Assembly (NCBI GenBank): GCA_900768875.1
Contig: CAAGEP010000004.1
Location: 109,163 to 173,162, forward strand
Reading direction: 5' to 3'
DNA from: Alphaproteobacteria bacterium
GTDB lineage: Bacteria; Pseudomonadota; Alphaproteobacteria; CAAGCB01; CAG-977
DNA: 64,000 nt
The notes beneath the pieces were generated by a model that was given only the letters and a program-made list of their open reading frames with translations, did not search any database and had not been told where the DNA came from. The position numbers and the translations under genes were made by a program. Below are positions 6,988 through 13,886 of this stretch, in pieces; positions within the stretch are counted from its first letter, which is position 1, and the number at the start of each line of letters is the position of its first letter.

Positions 6988-7689
6988 GTGAACTTGCTGG
7001 AATTGAAAAACATCGGGTATCGAACGGGCGGACTGACCGTATTGGAAAATATTTCGTTCAACCTGCCGGCGGGTAAAATCGTAACGCTCATCGGTCCGAA
7101 CGGCGCGGGCAAAACCACTTTGCTGAAAATCGTTTTGGGCATCCTGTCCCCGACCGCGGGAACGCTGACAAAAAAGGACGGATTGAAAATCGGATACGTT
7201 CCTCAAAAACTGTCCGTCCCGACAACCGTTCCGCTGACCGTCCGGCGCTTTATGGCTTTGGGACACCGCGCCGCGGAACAGGACATCCTTGCGGCTTTGA
7301 AGGAAACGGGGGCGGAAGCTTTGGTCAATCGTTCCGTGCATCCGCTTTCGGGCGGGGAAACGCAACGGATTCTGTTGGCGCGCGCCCTGATGCAGCGGCC
7401 GGATTTGCTGGTGCTGGACGAACCGGCGCAGGGATTGGATCCCGCAGGTGAAGAATCTCTGTACGAATTGATTTCAAAACTTAACAAAGAACGCGGATTC
7501 GCCGTTCTGATGGTGTCGCACGACTTGTATGTGGTCATGGCAAAAACGGACAACGTCATTTGCTTGAACCGCCATATCTGCTGTTCCGGAAAACCGCAGG
7601 ATGTCGCCGACTTGACACCATACACGTCATTGTACCGCCACCGCCACGACCACATCCACTTGCCCGACGGAGAAATAACCCATGTTTGA
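6988..7689 (+). CDS. znuC: Zinc ABC transporter ATP-binding protein
   Basis: A 233-residue ABC ATPase that powers zinc import through ZnuB. Walker A 'GPNGAGKTT', signature 'LSGGETQRILLARAL', Walker B 'LLVLDEPAQGLD' and switch His in 'MVSHDLYVV' are all intact. The start is GTG at 6988, preceded by AAAAGGA. The C-terminus 'HRHDHIHLPDGE' is His-rich, common in ZnuC. It overlaps znuB by 8 bp. Confidence 0.95.
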   Translation: MNLLELKNIGYRTGGLTVLENISFNLPAGKIVTLIGPNGAGKTTLLKIVLGILSPTAGTLTKKDGLKIGYVPQKLSVPTTVPLTVRRFMALGHRAAEQDILAALKETGAEALVNRSVHPLSGGETQRILLARALMQRPDLLVLDEPAQGLDPAGEESLYELISKLNKERGFAVLMVSHDLYVVMAKTDNVICLNRHICCSGKPQDVADLTPYTSLYRHRHDHIHLPDGEITHV

Positions 7690-8482
7690 ACCTTTTGTCG
7701 TGCGCGCAACAATCGCGGCGGTCGCCACCGCTTTACTGGCAGGCCCCGTCGGCTGTTTGATGATTTGGCGCAAAACGGCCTATTTCGGCGACACGCTGTC
7801 ACATGCGGCTTTGGCGGGAATCGTCGCGGGCGCGGCTTTGGGAATAGCGCCCAATTTAGCAGTTGCGCTGCTGGTGTGCGCCTTGGCTTTGCTGCTGGTC
7901 AGAATTCCGCAAAAAACGGTTCTGGGGGTTGATTTATACTTATTGATTGTCGGACAGACCGCTTTGTGCGCGGGGTTGGCGGGATTGGCCTATATGCCCG
8001 ATTTCCGCGCCGATTTGACGGGATATCTGTTCGGCGACGTTCTGTCCGTTTCCGACGGCGATTTGCTTTTCACTCTGATTGCGGGACTGCCGTGCGCTTT
8101 AATTTTGATTAAGAATTGGAAAAATCAAGTTTTTTGCGCCGTTGCGCCCGACATCGCCGCGGGGGAAAATATCAGCCCTCAACATCAAAACCGCCTGTTT
8201 ACCGTCTTGATTGCCGTATTTGTGGCGTTGTCGTTCAAAACAACGGGATTGCTGCTGGTATCGGCGTTGACGGTGATTCCCGCATGCGCGGCGCGTTTCA
8301 TATCGAAAACCCCCGAACAAATGGCAGTGAAAGCATCCTTTATCGGCGTTGTCTGCTCCGTTTCGGGAATCGCCCTGTCCGTTTTCGCCAACGCGCCCGC
8401 CGCGCCCGCCATTGAGCTGACATGCGCTTTTTGCTTTGTTTTGTGCGGATTTTGGCATTTTTGTCATAAAAATGATATATGA
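7682..8482 (+). CDS. znuB: Zinc ABC transporter permease
   Basis: A 266-residue ABC-3 family permease with about eight hydrophobic segments, forming the membrane channel for zinc with ZnuC and ZnuA. Typical landmarks are 'MIWRKTAYFGDTLSHAALAG' near the N-terminus and 'FKTTGLLLVSALTVIPACAA' near the C-terminus. The ATG at 7682 lies inside the end of znuC, so translation is coupled. Confidence 0.95.
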   Translation: MFEPFVVRATIAAVATALLAGPVGCLMIWRKTAYFGDTLSHAALAGIVAGAALGIAPNLAVALLVCALALLLVRIPQKTVLGVDLYLLIVGQTALCAGLAGLAYMPDFRADLTGYLFGDVLSVSDGDLLFTLIAGLPCALILIKNWKNQVFCAVAPDIAAGENISPQHQNRLFTVLIAVFVALSFKTTGLLLVSALTVIPACAARFISKTPEQMAVKASFIGVVCSVSGIALSVFANAPAAPAIELTCAFCFVLCGFWHFCHKNDI

Positions 8483-8488
8483 ACTTTC

Positions 8489-8517
8489 TTGCATCATGCT
8501 TCTTAAGCGTCTATAGT
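8489..8517 (+). promoter_or_regulatory. Probable promoter of the DotB-like gene and nfo
   Basis: TTGCAT (8489-8494), 17 bp, TATAGT (8512-8517), 29 bp before the ATG at 8547. Confidence 0.65.
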
Positions 8518-8546
8518 GGAGAGAATAAGATTAGTGGGATTCGACT

Positions 8547-9515
8547 ATGGCAAAAATCGACGAGCAGCTTTTTTCCGATATTTATTTCACCCCCGAACAA
8601 GTCATTTACGTTCATGACGGCGAAACACGCTTCGGTTTGAAACAACTGGAAGTCGACGATGCACAGGAATTCCGCAACGCTTTGGAACGAGCGTACAACG
8701 GCCGTTCCAGCTATTCCATGGCATACGGATCAACCATGTACCGCGTTGAACGCGTTGTAACGTTGACGGGAATTCACTATTCCGCCCGCCGCATGCCGCG
8801 TAAAACACCCGATGTGGCGCGCTTGGGATTGCCCGAAGCGGTAACAAACCACTTGATTTCCTTAAACCGCGAATCGGGATTGATTCTGTGGGGCGGTCCG
8901 ACGGGTGCGGGCAAAACAACATCGATTTCATGCTTGATGCGCAAGTATTTGGAACGCGAAGGCGGCTTTGCCTATACGATTGAAGATCCTCCCGAAATGC
9001 CTTTGGACGGAATTTATCAGTCCAAACGCGGCGGATTGGGGTTGTGCAAACAGACAGAACCCGACAACAACGATTGGGGCGAATCGCTGAAATCCGCTTT
9101 GCGTTGCCGTCCGCGTTATATTCTGGTCGGCGAAATCCGCACCCCCGACGCCGCCAGTCAGATTTTGCGCGCCGCGACTTCGGGACACTTGGTTTTGTCG
9201 ACCATTCACGCCAACAGCGTCGAGGATGCCTTGAACTCGGTCATCAAATACGCCATGTCTTCGGATTTAAGCGAAGAACTGGCGGCCGACCTGCTCGGGC
9301 GCGGCATCTTGGGCGTCATTCATCAGAAACTGCAGGGCATTAAAACAATGTTCCCCGAAGTGCGCTTTGTGTTCGCCAACCCCGACCCGACCGTCGCCGA
9401 CCAGCTGAGAATTTGCATCCGCGACCGTCAAATTGCATTGGGAACGCTTATGGAATCGCAGGCCGCCCGCATGTACCAAGGCAAACCGCTGTTCCGCGAC
9501 CCCGACGCGGGATAA
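8547..9515 (+). CDS. DotB/PilT-like type IV secretion or pilus ATPase
   Basis: A 322-residue GspE/PilT superfamily ATPase of the kind that drives pilus retraction or type IVB (Dot/Icm, IncI) secretion. Visible: Walker A 'GGPTGAGKTTS', Asp box 'YTIEDPPEMP', Walker B 'ILVGEIRTPDAA' and His box 'SGHLVLSTIHANS'. The N-terminal domain is short and there is no GspE-type zinc-finger (CxxC) insertion, pointing to PilT/DotB/TraJ rather than GspE/PilB. No other secretion gene is adjacent. The prepilin locus at 41-44.5 kb and the OmpA-like lipoprotein at 60-61 kb could be partners (inference). nfo follows after 7 bp. Confidence 0.8.
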   Translation: MAKIDEQLFSDIYFTPEQVIYVHDGETRFGLKQLEVDDAQEFRNALERAYNGRSSYSMAYGSTMYRVERVVTLTGIHYSARRMPRKTPDVARLGLPEAVTNHLISLNRESGLILWGGPTGAGKTTSISCLMRKYLEREGGFAYTIEDPPEMPLDGIYQSKRGGLGLCKQTEPDNNDWGESLKSALRCRPRYILVGEIRTPDAASQILRAATSGHLVLSTIHANSVEDALNSVIKYAMSSDLSEELAADLLGRGILGVIHQKLQGIKTMFPEVRFVFANPDPTVADQLRICIRDRQIALGTLMESQAARMYQGKPLFRDPDAG

Positions 9516-9522
9516 TCTTTTC

Positions 9523-10353
9523 ATGTTTTATATCGGCTGTCATTTGTCGACCGCCAAAGGCTTTGCCGCTATGGGCAAAACGGCGGAAAGCATCGGATCG
9601 AACGTGTTTCAGTTTTTTACACGCAACCCGCGCGGCGGGGCGGCGAAAGCGATTGATTCGGCGGATGTTTCAAAGCTTCTGGAAATATCGAATAAAAACA
9701 AGTTCGGCAAGCTGCTGGCTCATGCGCCGTACACGCTGAACGCCTGCGCCGCGAACGACGACACGCGGCAATTTGCTTTCGATACCATGGCGGACGACCT
9801 GCAGCGCATGGAACACTTGCCGCACAATTACTATAACTTTCACCCCGGATCGCACGTCGGACAAGGCGTTGAAACGGGGATTGAAAAAATCGCCGATGTT
9901 TTGAACGGTATTTTGACAAAGGCGCAAACAACGACCGTTTTGCTGGAAACCATGGCGGGCAAAGGATCGGAAGTCGGCGGAAAATTCGAAGAATTGCGCG
10001 CGATTGTCGACCGAGTGAAAGTGTCTGACAAAGTCGGCGTGTGCTTTGACACTTGCCACGTTTTCGATGCGGGATACGACATTGTGAACGATTTGGACAG
10101 CGTGCTGAAACACTTTGACGACGTTGTCGGATTGCAAAGGCTGAAAGCGATACACTTGAACGATTCGAAAAATCCGATGGGTTCGCACAAAGACAGGCAC
10201 GAAAAAATCGGTCAAGGCTTCATCGGCGCGGACGCGATAAAGCGCATCATCAATCATCCGCTGTTAAAGGACTTGCCCTTTTATTTGGAAACCCCGAACG
10301 AATTGGACGGCTATAAAGCGGAAATCAAGCTGTTGAAGTCGTGGCGGGAATAG
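9523..10353 (+). CDS. nfo: Endonuclease IV (AP endonuclease)
   Basis: A 276-residue zinc-dependent AP endonuclease that nicks 5' of abasic sites in base-excision repair. The start is ATG 9523 ('MFYIGCHLSTAKGF'), since longer forms would overlap the upstream gene. Family motifs are complete: 'FHPGSHVGQG', 'VLLETMAGKGSEVG', 'VGVCFDTCHVFDAGYD' and 'HLNDSKNPMGSHKDRHEKIG', which carry the trinuclear zinc ligands. Length fits the usual 280. It is co-transcribed with the DotB-like gene, with no functional link obvious. Confidence 0.95.
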   Translation: MFYIGCHLSTAKGFAAMGKTAESIGSNVFQFFTRNPRGGAAKAIDSADVSKLLEISNKNKFGKLLAHAPYTLNACAANDDTRQFAFDTMADDLQRMEHLPHNYYNFHPGSHVGQGVETGIEKIADVLNGILTKAQTTTVLLETMAGKGSEVGGKFEELRAIVDRVKVSDKVGVCFDTCHVFDAGYDIVNDLDSVLKHFDDVVGLQRLKAIHLNDSKNPMGSHKDRHEKIGQGFIGADAIKRIINHPLLKDLPFYLETPNELDGYKAEIKLLKSWRE

Positions 10354-10385
10354 AACAGGCGGGGAAAGATAAATAAGTAAATATC

Positions 10386-10610
10386 TTACCGTCCCTCTTG
10401 TTTTTGAGCCGCTAAGACGGCTTCGCGGGCATGGAGCTCGTTCGGCTGTTGCGTAAAGTCTTTTGCCCAAACAGCGGTCAGCACCGCAAAGTCTTCGTCC
10501 GTTCCTTCCGCGTGGAAAAAGTCGCGTTCTCCGTCGCCGAAGCGCACAATATCGCGGCGCACTTTATCCGCGCCGTTTGTTTGATTCAAAGCTTGCTTTA
10601 TCGTACTCAT
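10386..10610 (-). CDS. Small hypothetical protein
   Basis: A 74-residue acidic-to-neutral protein ('MSTIKQALNQTNGADK...') with no signal peptide, membrane segment or recognised domain. Its codon use resembles neighbouring genes better than the opposite frames do, which is the main reason for calling it. It lies downstream of groEL on the same strand beyond a terminator, and no convincing ribosome site precedes its ATG. Function unknown. Confidence 0.45.
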   Translation of the reverse strand: MSTIKQALNQTNGADKVRRDIVRFGDGERDFFHAEGTDEDFAVLTAVWAKDFTQQPNELHAREAVLAAQKQEGR

Positions 10611-10651
10611 GTCAAGCAGTTTACCGAAAAAAAAACAGCGTCTTAAAACAG

Positions 10652-10677
10652 AAAAGAGCCTCTTTCGAGGCTCTTTT
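10652..10677 (-). terminator. groESL terminator
   Basis: AAAAGAGCCTC (10652-10662), loop TTTC, GAGGCTCTTTT (10667-10677). An 11-bp stem lying 23 bp after the groEL stop, and symmetric, so it could act in both directions. Confidence 0.8.
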
Positions 10678-10700
10678 CGTTTCGGTTAAACGGCAAGCGA

Positions 10701-12359
10701 TTAGAAACCGCCCATGCCGCCCATTCCACCCATGCCGCCCATTCCGGCGTCGGCGCCACCGTGGCAGGAGCATTTTTCTTCGGGTTTGTCGACAACCATG
10801 GCTTCGGTCGTAATCAGCAAGCCCGCAATGGAAGCCGCGCTTTCCAAAGACGTGCGGACGACCTTTGTCGGGTCGATGATGCCTTCGGCGAACATATCGA
10901 CGTATTTGCCCGTTTGAGCGTTAAAGCCGATATTGTCCTTTTCGCCTTCCAACAGCTTGCCTGCGATAACGGCGCCGTCTTCGCCCGCGTTCGCGGCAAT
11001 CTGACGGACGGGAGCCTGCAAAGCGCGGCGAATGATGTCAACGCCGACGCGCTGGTCGTCATTGGCGGGTTTGACGCCGTCCAAAGCTTTGATCGCGTAC
11101 AGCAGAGCCGTGCCGCCGCCCGTGACAACGCCTTCTTCAACCGCGGCGCGCGTGGCGTGCAGAGCGTCGTCGATGCGGTCTTTCTTTTCTTTCACGTCGA
11201 CTTCGGAAGCGCCACCGACTTTGATGACCGCTACGCCGCCCGACAATTTAGCCAAGCGTTCCTGCAGTTTTTCCTTATCGTATTCGGACGAAGTCGTTTC
11301 AATCTGCTTTTTGATTTGCGAGCAGCGGGCGGCAATGTCTTCTTTCGCGCCGGCGCCGTCGACAATCGTCGTGTTGTCTTTGGTAATCGTGACTTTTTTC
11401 GCCGTTCCCAGCATATCCAAGGTCACTTCTTCCAGTTTGATGCCCAGTTCGGACGAAATCACCTGACCTTTGGTCAGAATGGCGATGTCTTCCAGCATGG
11501 CTTTGCGGCGATCGCCGAAGCCCGGAGCCTTGACAGCCGCGACTTTCAATCCGCCGCGCAGTTTGTTGACAACCAGCGTCGCCAAAGCTTCGCCTTCGAC
11601 GTCTTCAGCGATAATCAGCAACGGACGCGAGGACTGAACGACGGCTTCCAACACGGGCAGCATGGACTGCAGGTTGGACAGTTTGGCTTCGTGAATCAGA
11701 ATGAACGGATTTTCCAGTTCGCAGGTCATCTTGTCCGCGTTGGTCACAAAGTACGGAGACAAATAACCGCGGTCGAACTGCATGCCTTCGACGACTTCCA
11801 GTTCGGTGTTCAAGCCTTTGGCGTCTTCAACGGTGATAACGCCTTCTTTGCCGACTTTTTCCATCGCGTCGGCCAAATACTGACCGATAGAGGTGTCGCC
11901 GTTCGCGGAAATCGTGCCGACCTGCGCGATTTCGGCAGAGGTCGAAACTTTGCGGGAACGTTTTTTAACGTCTTCGACAACGGCGGAAACCGCCAAATCA
12001 ATACCGCGGCGCAAATCCATCGGGTTCATGCCGGCGGCAACGGCTTTGCAGCCTTCGCGCACAATGGCTTGAGCCAGAACCGTGGCGGACGTCGTGCCGT
12101 CACCCGCGACATCGGCGGTTTTGGACGCGGCTTCTTTAATCAGCTGAGCGCCCATGTTTTCAAATTTGTTCGCCAGTTCGATTTCTTTGGCAACCGAAAC
12201 GCCGTCTTTGGTGATGCGGGGCGCGCCGAACGATTTGGACAGAACGACGTTGCGGCCTTTCGGACCCAGCGTCACTTTAACCGTATCGGCAAGGATGTCG
12301 ACACCGCGCAGCATCGCGTTGCGGGCGTCGGTCGAAAATTTGACTTCTTTGGCAGACAT
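10701..12359 (-). CDS. groL: 60-kDa chaperonin GroEL
   Basis: A 552-residue chaperonin subunit that folds proteins inside a double ring capped by GroES. The N-terminus 'MSAKEVKFSTDARNAMLRGV', 'GDGTTSATVLAQ' with the catalytic Asp, and the closing GGM repeats ('GMGGMGGMGGMGGF') are standard. Just before the repeats lies 'EEKCSCHGG', a Cys-x-Cys-His cluster not normal for proteobacterial GroEL tails. It lies 22 bp after groES in one operon under the CIRCE element. Confidence 0.98.
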   Translation of the reverse strand: MSAKEVKFSTDARNAMLRGVDILADTVKVTLGPKGRNVVLSKSFGAPRITKDGVSVAKEIELANKFENMGAQLIKEAASKTADVAGDGTTSATVLAQAIVREGCKAVAAGMNPMDLRRGIDLAVSAVVEDVKKRSRKVSTSAEIAQVGTISANGDTSIGQYLADAMEKVGKEGVITVEDAKGLNTELEVVEGMQFDRGYLSPYFVTNADKMTCELENPFILIHEAKLSNLQSMLPVLEAVVQSSRPLLIIAEDVEGEALATLVVNKLRGGLKVAAVKAPGFGDRRKAMLEDIAILTKGQVISSELGIKLEEVTLDMLGTAKKVTITKDNTTIVDGAGAKEDIAARCSQIKKQIETTSSEYDKEKLQERLAKLSGGVAVIKVGGASEVDVKEKKDRIDDALHATRAAVEEGVVTGGGTALLYAIKALDGVKPANDDQRVGVDIIRRALQAPVRQIAANAGEDGAVIAGKLLEGEKDNIGFNAQTGKYVDMFAEGIIDPTKVVRTSLESAASIAGLLITTEAMVVDKPEEKCSCHGGADAGMGGMGGMGGMGGF

Positions 12360-12381
12360 AGTGATTTAACCCTTTAAAAAA

Positions 12382-12669
12382 TTATTCCAAAATACCCAGA
12401 ACGTCGGATTCTTTCATAATCAACAGTTCTTCGCCGTCGATTTTGACTTCCGTACCCGACCATTTTCCGAACAACACCTGATCGCCGACTTTCAGCGTCA
12501 TGGGGATTGTTTTGCCCTGTTCGTCGCGACCGCCCATGCCGACGGCGATGACTTCGCCCTTGGACGGTTTTTCTTTGGCGGTATCGGGAATGATGATTCC
12601 GCCGGCGGTTTTGGTGTCTTCCGCTGTGCGTTTAACCAGAACACGGTCAAATAACGGTTTGAATTTCAT
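12382..12669 (-). CDS. groS: 10-kDa co-chaperonin GroES
   Basis: A 95-residue GroES. The ATG at 12669 gives 'MKFKPLFDRVLVKR', the standard N-terminus. The longer frame from 12726 would cross the CIRCE operator and is rejected. The mobile loop reads 'DTKTAGGIIIPDTAKEKP'. First gene of the groESL operon. Confidence 0.97.
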   Translation of the reverse strand: MKFKPLFDRVLVKRTAEDTKTAGGIIIPDTAKEKPSKGEVIAVGMGGRDEQGKTIPMTLKVGDQVLFGKWSGTEVKIDGEELLIMKESDVLGILE

Positions 12670-12719
12670 AGTGTAAACCCTTTTGAAAAGTGAAAACCAA
12701 ATTCGCTTGAACGGGGGAT

Positions 12720-12746
12720 TTGGCACTCCCGCCCTGCGAGTGCTAA
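12720..12746 (-). promoter_or_regulatory. CIRCE operator (HrcA site) of groESL
   Basis: The inverted repeat TTGGCACTC - 9 nt - GAGTGCTAA (12720-12728/12738-12746) matches the CIRCE consensus TTAGCACTC-N9-GAGTGCTAA with one change. It lies directly downstream of the promoter and so within the transcribed leader, where HrcA represses heat-shock operons. Confidence 0.93.
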
Positions 12747-12747
12747 C

Positions 12748-12776
12748 AATGTAAGTTCGGGGTTACGCCTTGTCAA
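12748..12776 (-). promoter_or_regulatory. groESL promoter
   Basis: On the minus strand TTGACA (12776-12771), 17 bp, TACATT (12753-12748), immediately upstream of CIRCE. Consistent with sigma-70 transcription plus HrcA repression. Confidence 0.85.
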
Positions 12777-12796
12777 GAGGAGGGTAAAAAAATTTC

Positions 12797-12824
12797 TTGA
12801 CAATGTTTAAAATGATTCTAATAT
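12797..12824 (+). promoter_or_regulatory. Rubrerythrin promoter
   Basis: TTGACA (12797-12802), 16 bp, TAATAT (12819-12824), a near-consensus sigma-70 promoter with a 5' leader of about 30 nt before the ATG at 12863. Confidence 0.8.
12807..12821 (+). promoter_or_regulatory. Candidate PerR/Fur-family operator
   Basis: TTAAAAT-G-ATTCTAA forms a 7-1-7 inverted repeat with a single mismatch and matches the PerR box TTATAATnATTATAA at 13 of 15 positions. It fills the -35/-10 spacer, where repressor binding would block polymerase. The same bases also resemble the alphaproteobacterial Irr/ICE motif (TTTAGAA-N3-TTCTAAA). Confidence 0.5.
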
Positions 12825-12862
12825 GCACTCCGGTTCATATTTTTTTAGGGAGGACCTTTATA

Positions 12863-13399
12863 ATGAAATTTGTATGCACCGTTTGCGGTCAAGTCATCGA
12901 AGCCGACGAAATGCCCGCCGAATGTCCCGTTTGCCACGCTAAAACGTTCAAAGTCATGGACGACAGCGTGAAAGCGTATGCGGACGAACACCGCGTCGGC
13001 GCCGCCAAGGGGTTGGACGAACGCGTGATTGCGGGATTGCGTGAAAACTTCAACGGCGAATGCTGCGAAGTCGGCATGTATTTGGCGATGTCGCGCCAAG
13101 CCGACCGCGAGGGCTACCCCGAAGTCGCCGAAGCCTTCAAACGCTATGCTTTCGAAGAAGCCGAACACGCCGCGAAATTTGCCGAACTGCTGGGCGAAGT
13201 TGTTACCGATTCGACGAAAAAGAACGTTGAAATGCGCGCCGCCGCCGAATTCGGCGCTTGCGACGGCAAGCTGCAGCTGGCGAAACTGGCGAAAGAACTG
13301 GGCTATGACGCGGTTCACGACACCGTGCACGAAATGTGCAAGGACGAAGCCCGCCACGGTCGCGGCTTTGACGGTTTGATGAAAAGATATTTCAAATAA
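12863..13399 (+). CDS. Reverse-type rubrerythrin
   Basis: A 178-residue peroxide-scavenging protein. The rubredoxin-like iron site comes first ('CTVCGQ' and 'CPVCHAK', residues about 4-27), followed by a ferritin-like diiron four-helix domain with 'FNGECCEVGMYLAMSRQA', 'FEEAEHAAKFAELLGE' and 'KDEARHGRGFDGLM'. In ordinary rubrerythrin the rubredoxin domain is C-terminal, so this is the reversed architecture typical of anaerobes. The start is ATG 12863 after AGGGAGGA. It has its own promoter with a PerR/Fur-like box and its own terminator. The likely role is NADH-linked H2O2 reduction. Confidence 0.92.
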   Translation: MKFVCTVCGQVIEADEMPAECPVCHAKTFKVMDDSVKAYADEHRVGAAKGLDERVIAGLRENFNGECCEVGMYLAMSRQADREGYPEVAEAFKRYAFEEAEHAAKFAELLGEVVTDSTKKNVEMRAAAEFGACDGKLQLAKLAKELGYDAVHDTVHEMCKDEARHGRGFDGLMKRYFK

Positions 13400-13415
13400 G
13401 CTTTTCAAAAACAAA

Positions 13416-13444
13416 GCACCCGCCTTTTCGGCGGGTGTTTTTTT
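13416..13444 (+). terminator. Rubrerythrin terminator
   Basis: GCACCCGCC (13416-13424), loop TTTTC, GGCGGGTGT (13430-13438), then a T run to 13444. Confidence 0.9.
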
Positions 13445-13497
13445 ATCGTTTAAAATCTGAAATCCCGTTCGCCCGCGGTTTTTATGAACTTGCTTTT

Positions 13498-13854
13498 TTA
13501 AACCGCCGTCGCTTCATAGCTCATTGCCAAAAGCTTTTTTATCCTTTCGGCGGGAACGGTTCCGTCCAGCGCGACGGTAATCCAATTTGTTTTGCTCATG
13601 TGATAGGCGGGAAAGAATCCCGCCTCTCCTTTCAACGCCCAAATCAAATCCGCGTCACTTTTAAAATTGACGACGTCCATTTTATCCGTCCCCTGCAACC
13701 CCAGTTTGTTTTTGGGAACATCCATAATCAACGCAAACCATTTGCGATTGCTCGGATGACGGAAAACCTCGTGTTCGGGATGCTGTATCCACGGAAAGTC
13801 ATGCTTCGCGCAATATGTTTCAAGGATGAAATCCCTTAATTCTTCGCGGTTCAA
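13498..13854 (-). CDS. MmcQ/YjbR family DNA-binding-fold protein
   Basis: A 118-residue protein of the CyaY-like YjbR fold, whose cellular role is not established. Typical pieces are 'FPWIQHPEHEVFRHP', 'KWFALIMDVPKNKLGL' and 'YHMSKTNWITVALDG'. The open frame extends to an ATG at 13878, but a strong ribosome site (AAAGGAGG, 13868-13861) sits 6 nt before TTG at 13854. I take TTG as the true start, giving 'MNREELRDF'. It follows hydG on the same strand by about 30 bp. Confidence 0.85.
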   Translation of the reverse strand: MNREELRDFILETYCAKHDFPWIQHPEHEVFRHPSNRKWFALIMDVPKNKLGLQGTDKMDVVNFKSDADLIWALKGEAGFFPAYHMSKTNWITVALDGTVPAERIKKLLAMSYEATAV

Positions 13855-13886
13855 GACGCTCCTCCTTTGCGGCGGCAAATCAATCG

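Noticed and set aside
10761..12377. Long open frame (over 530 codons) on the strand opposite groEL
   Set aside because: It mirrors groEL exactly, has Phe/Arg/Gln-skewed composition typical of antisense frames in GC-biased codons, and no ribosome site.
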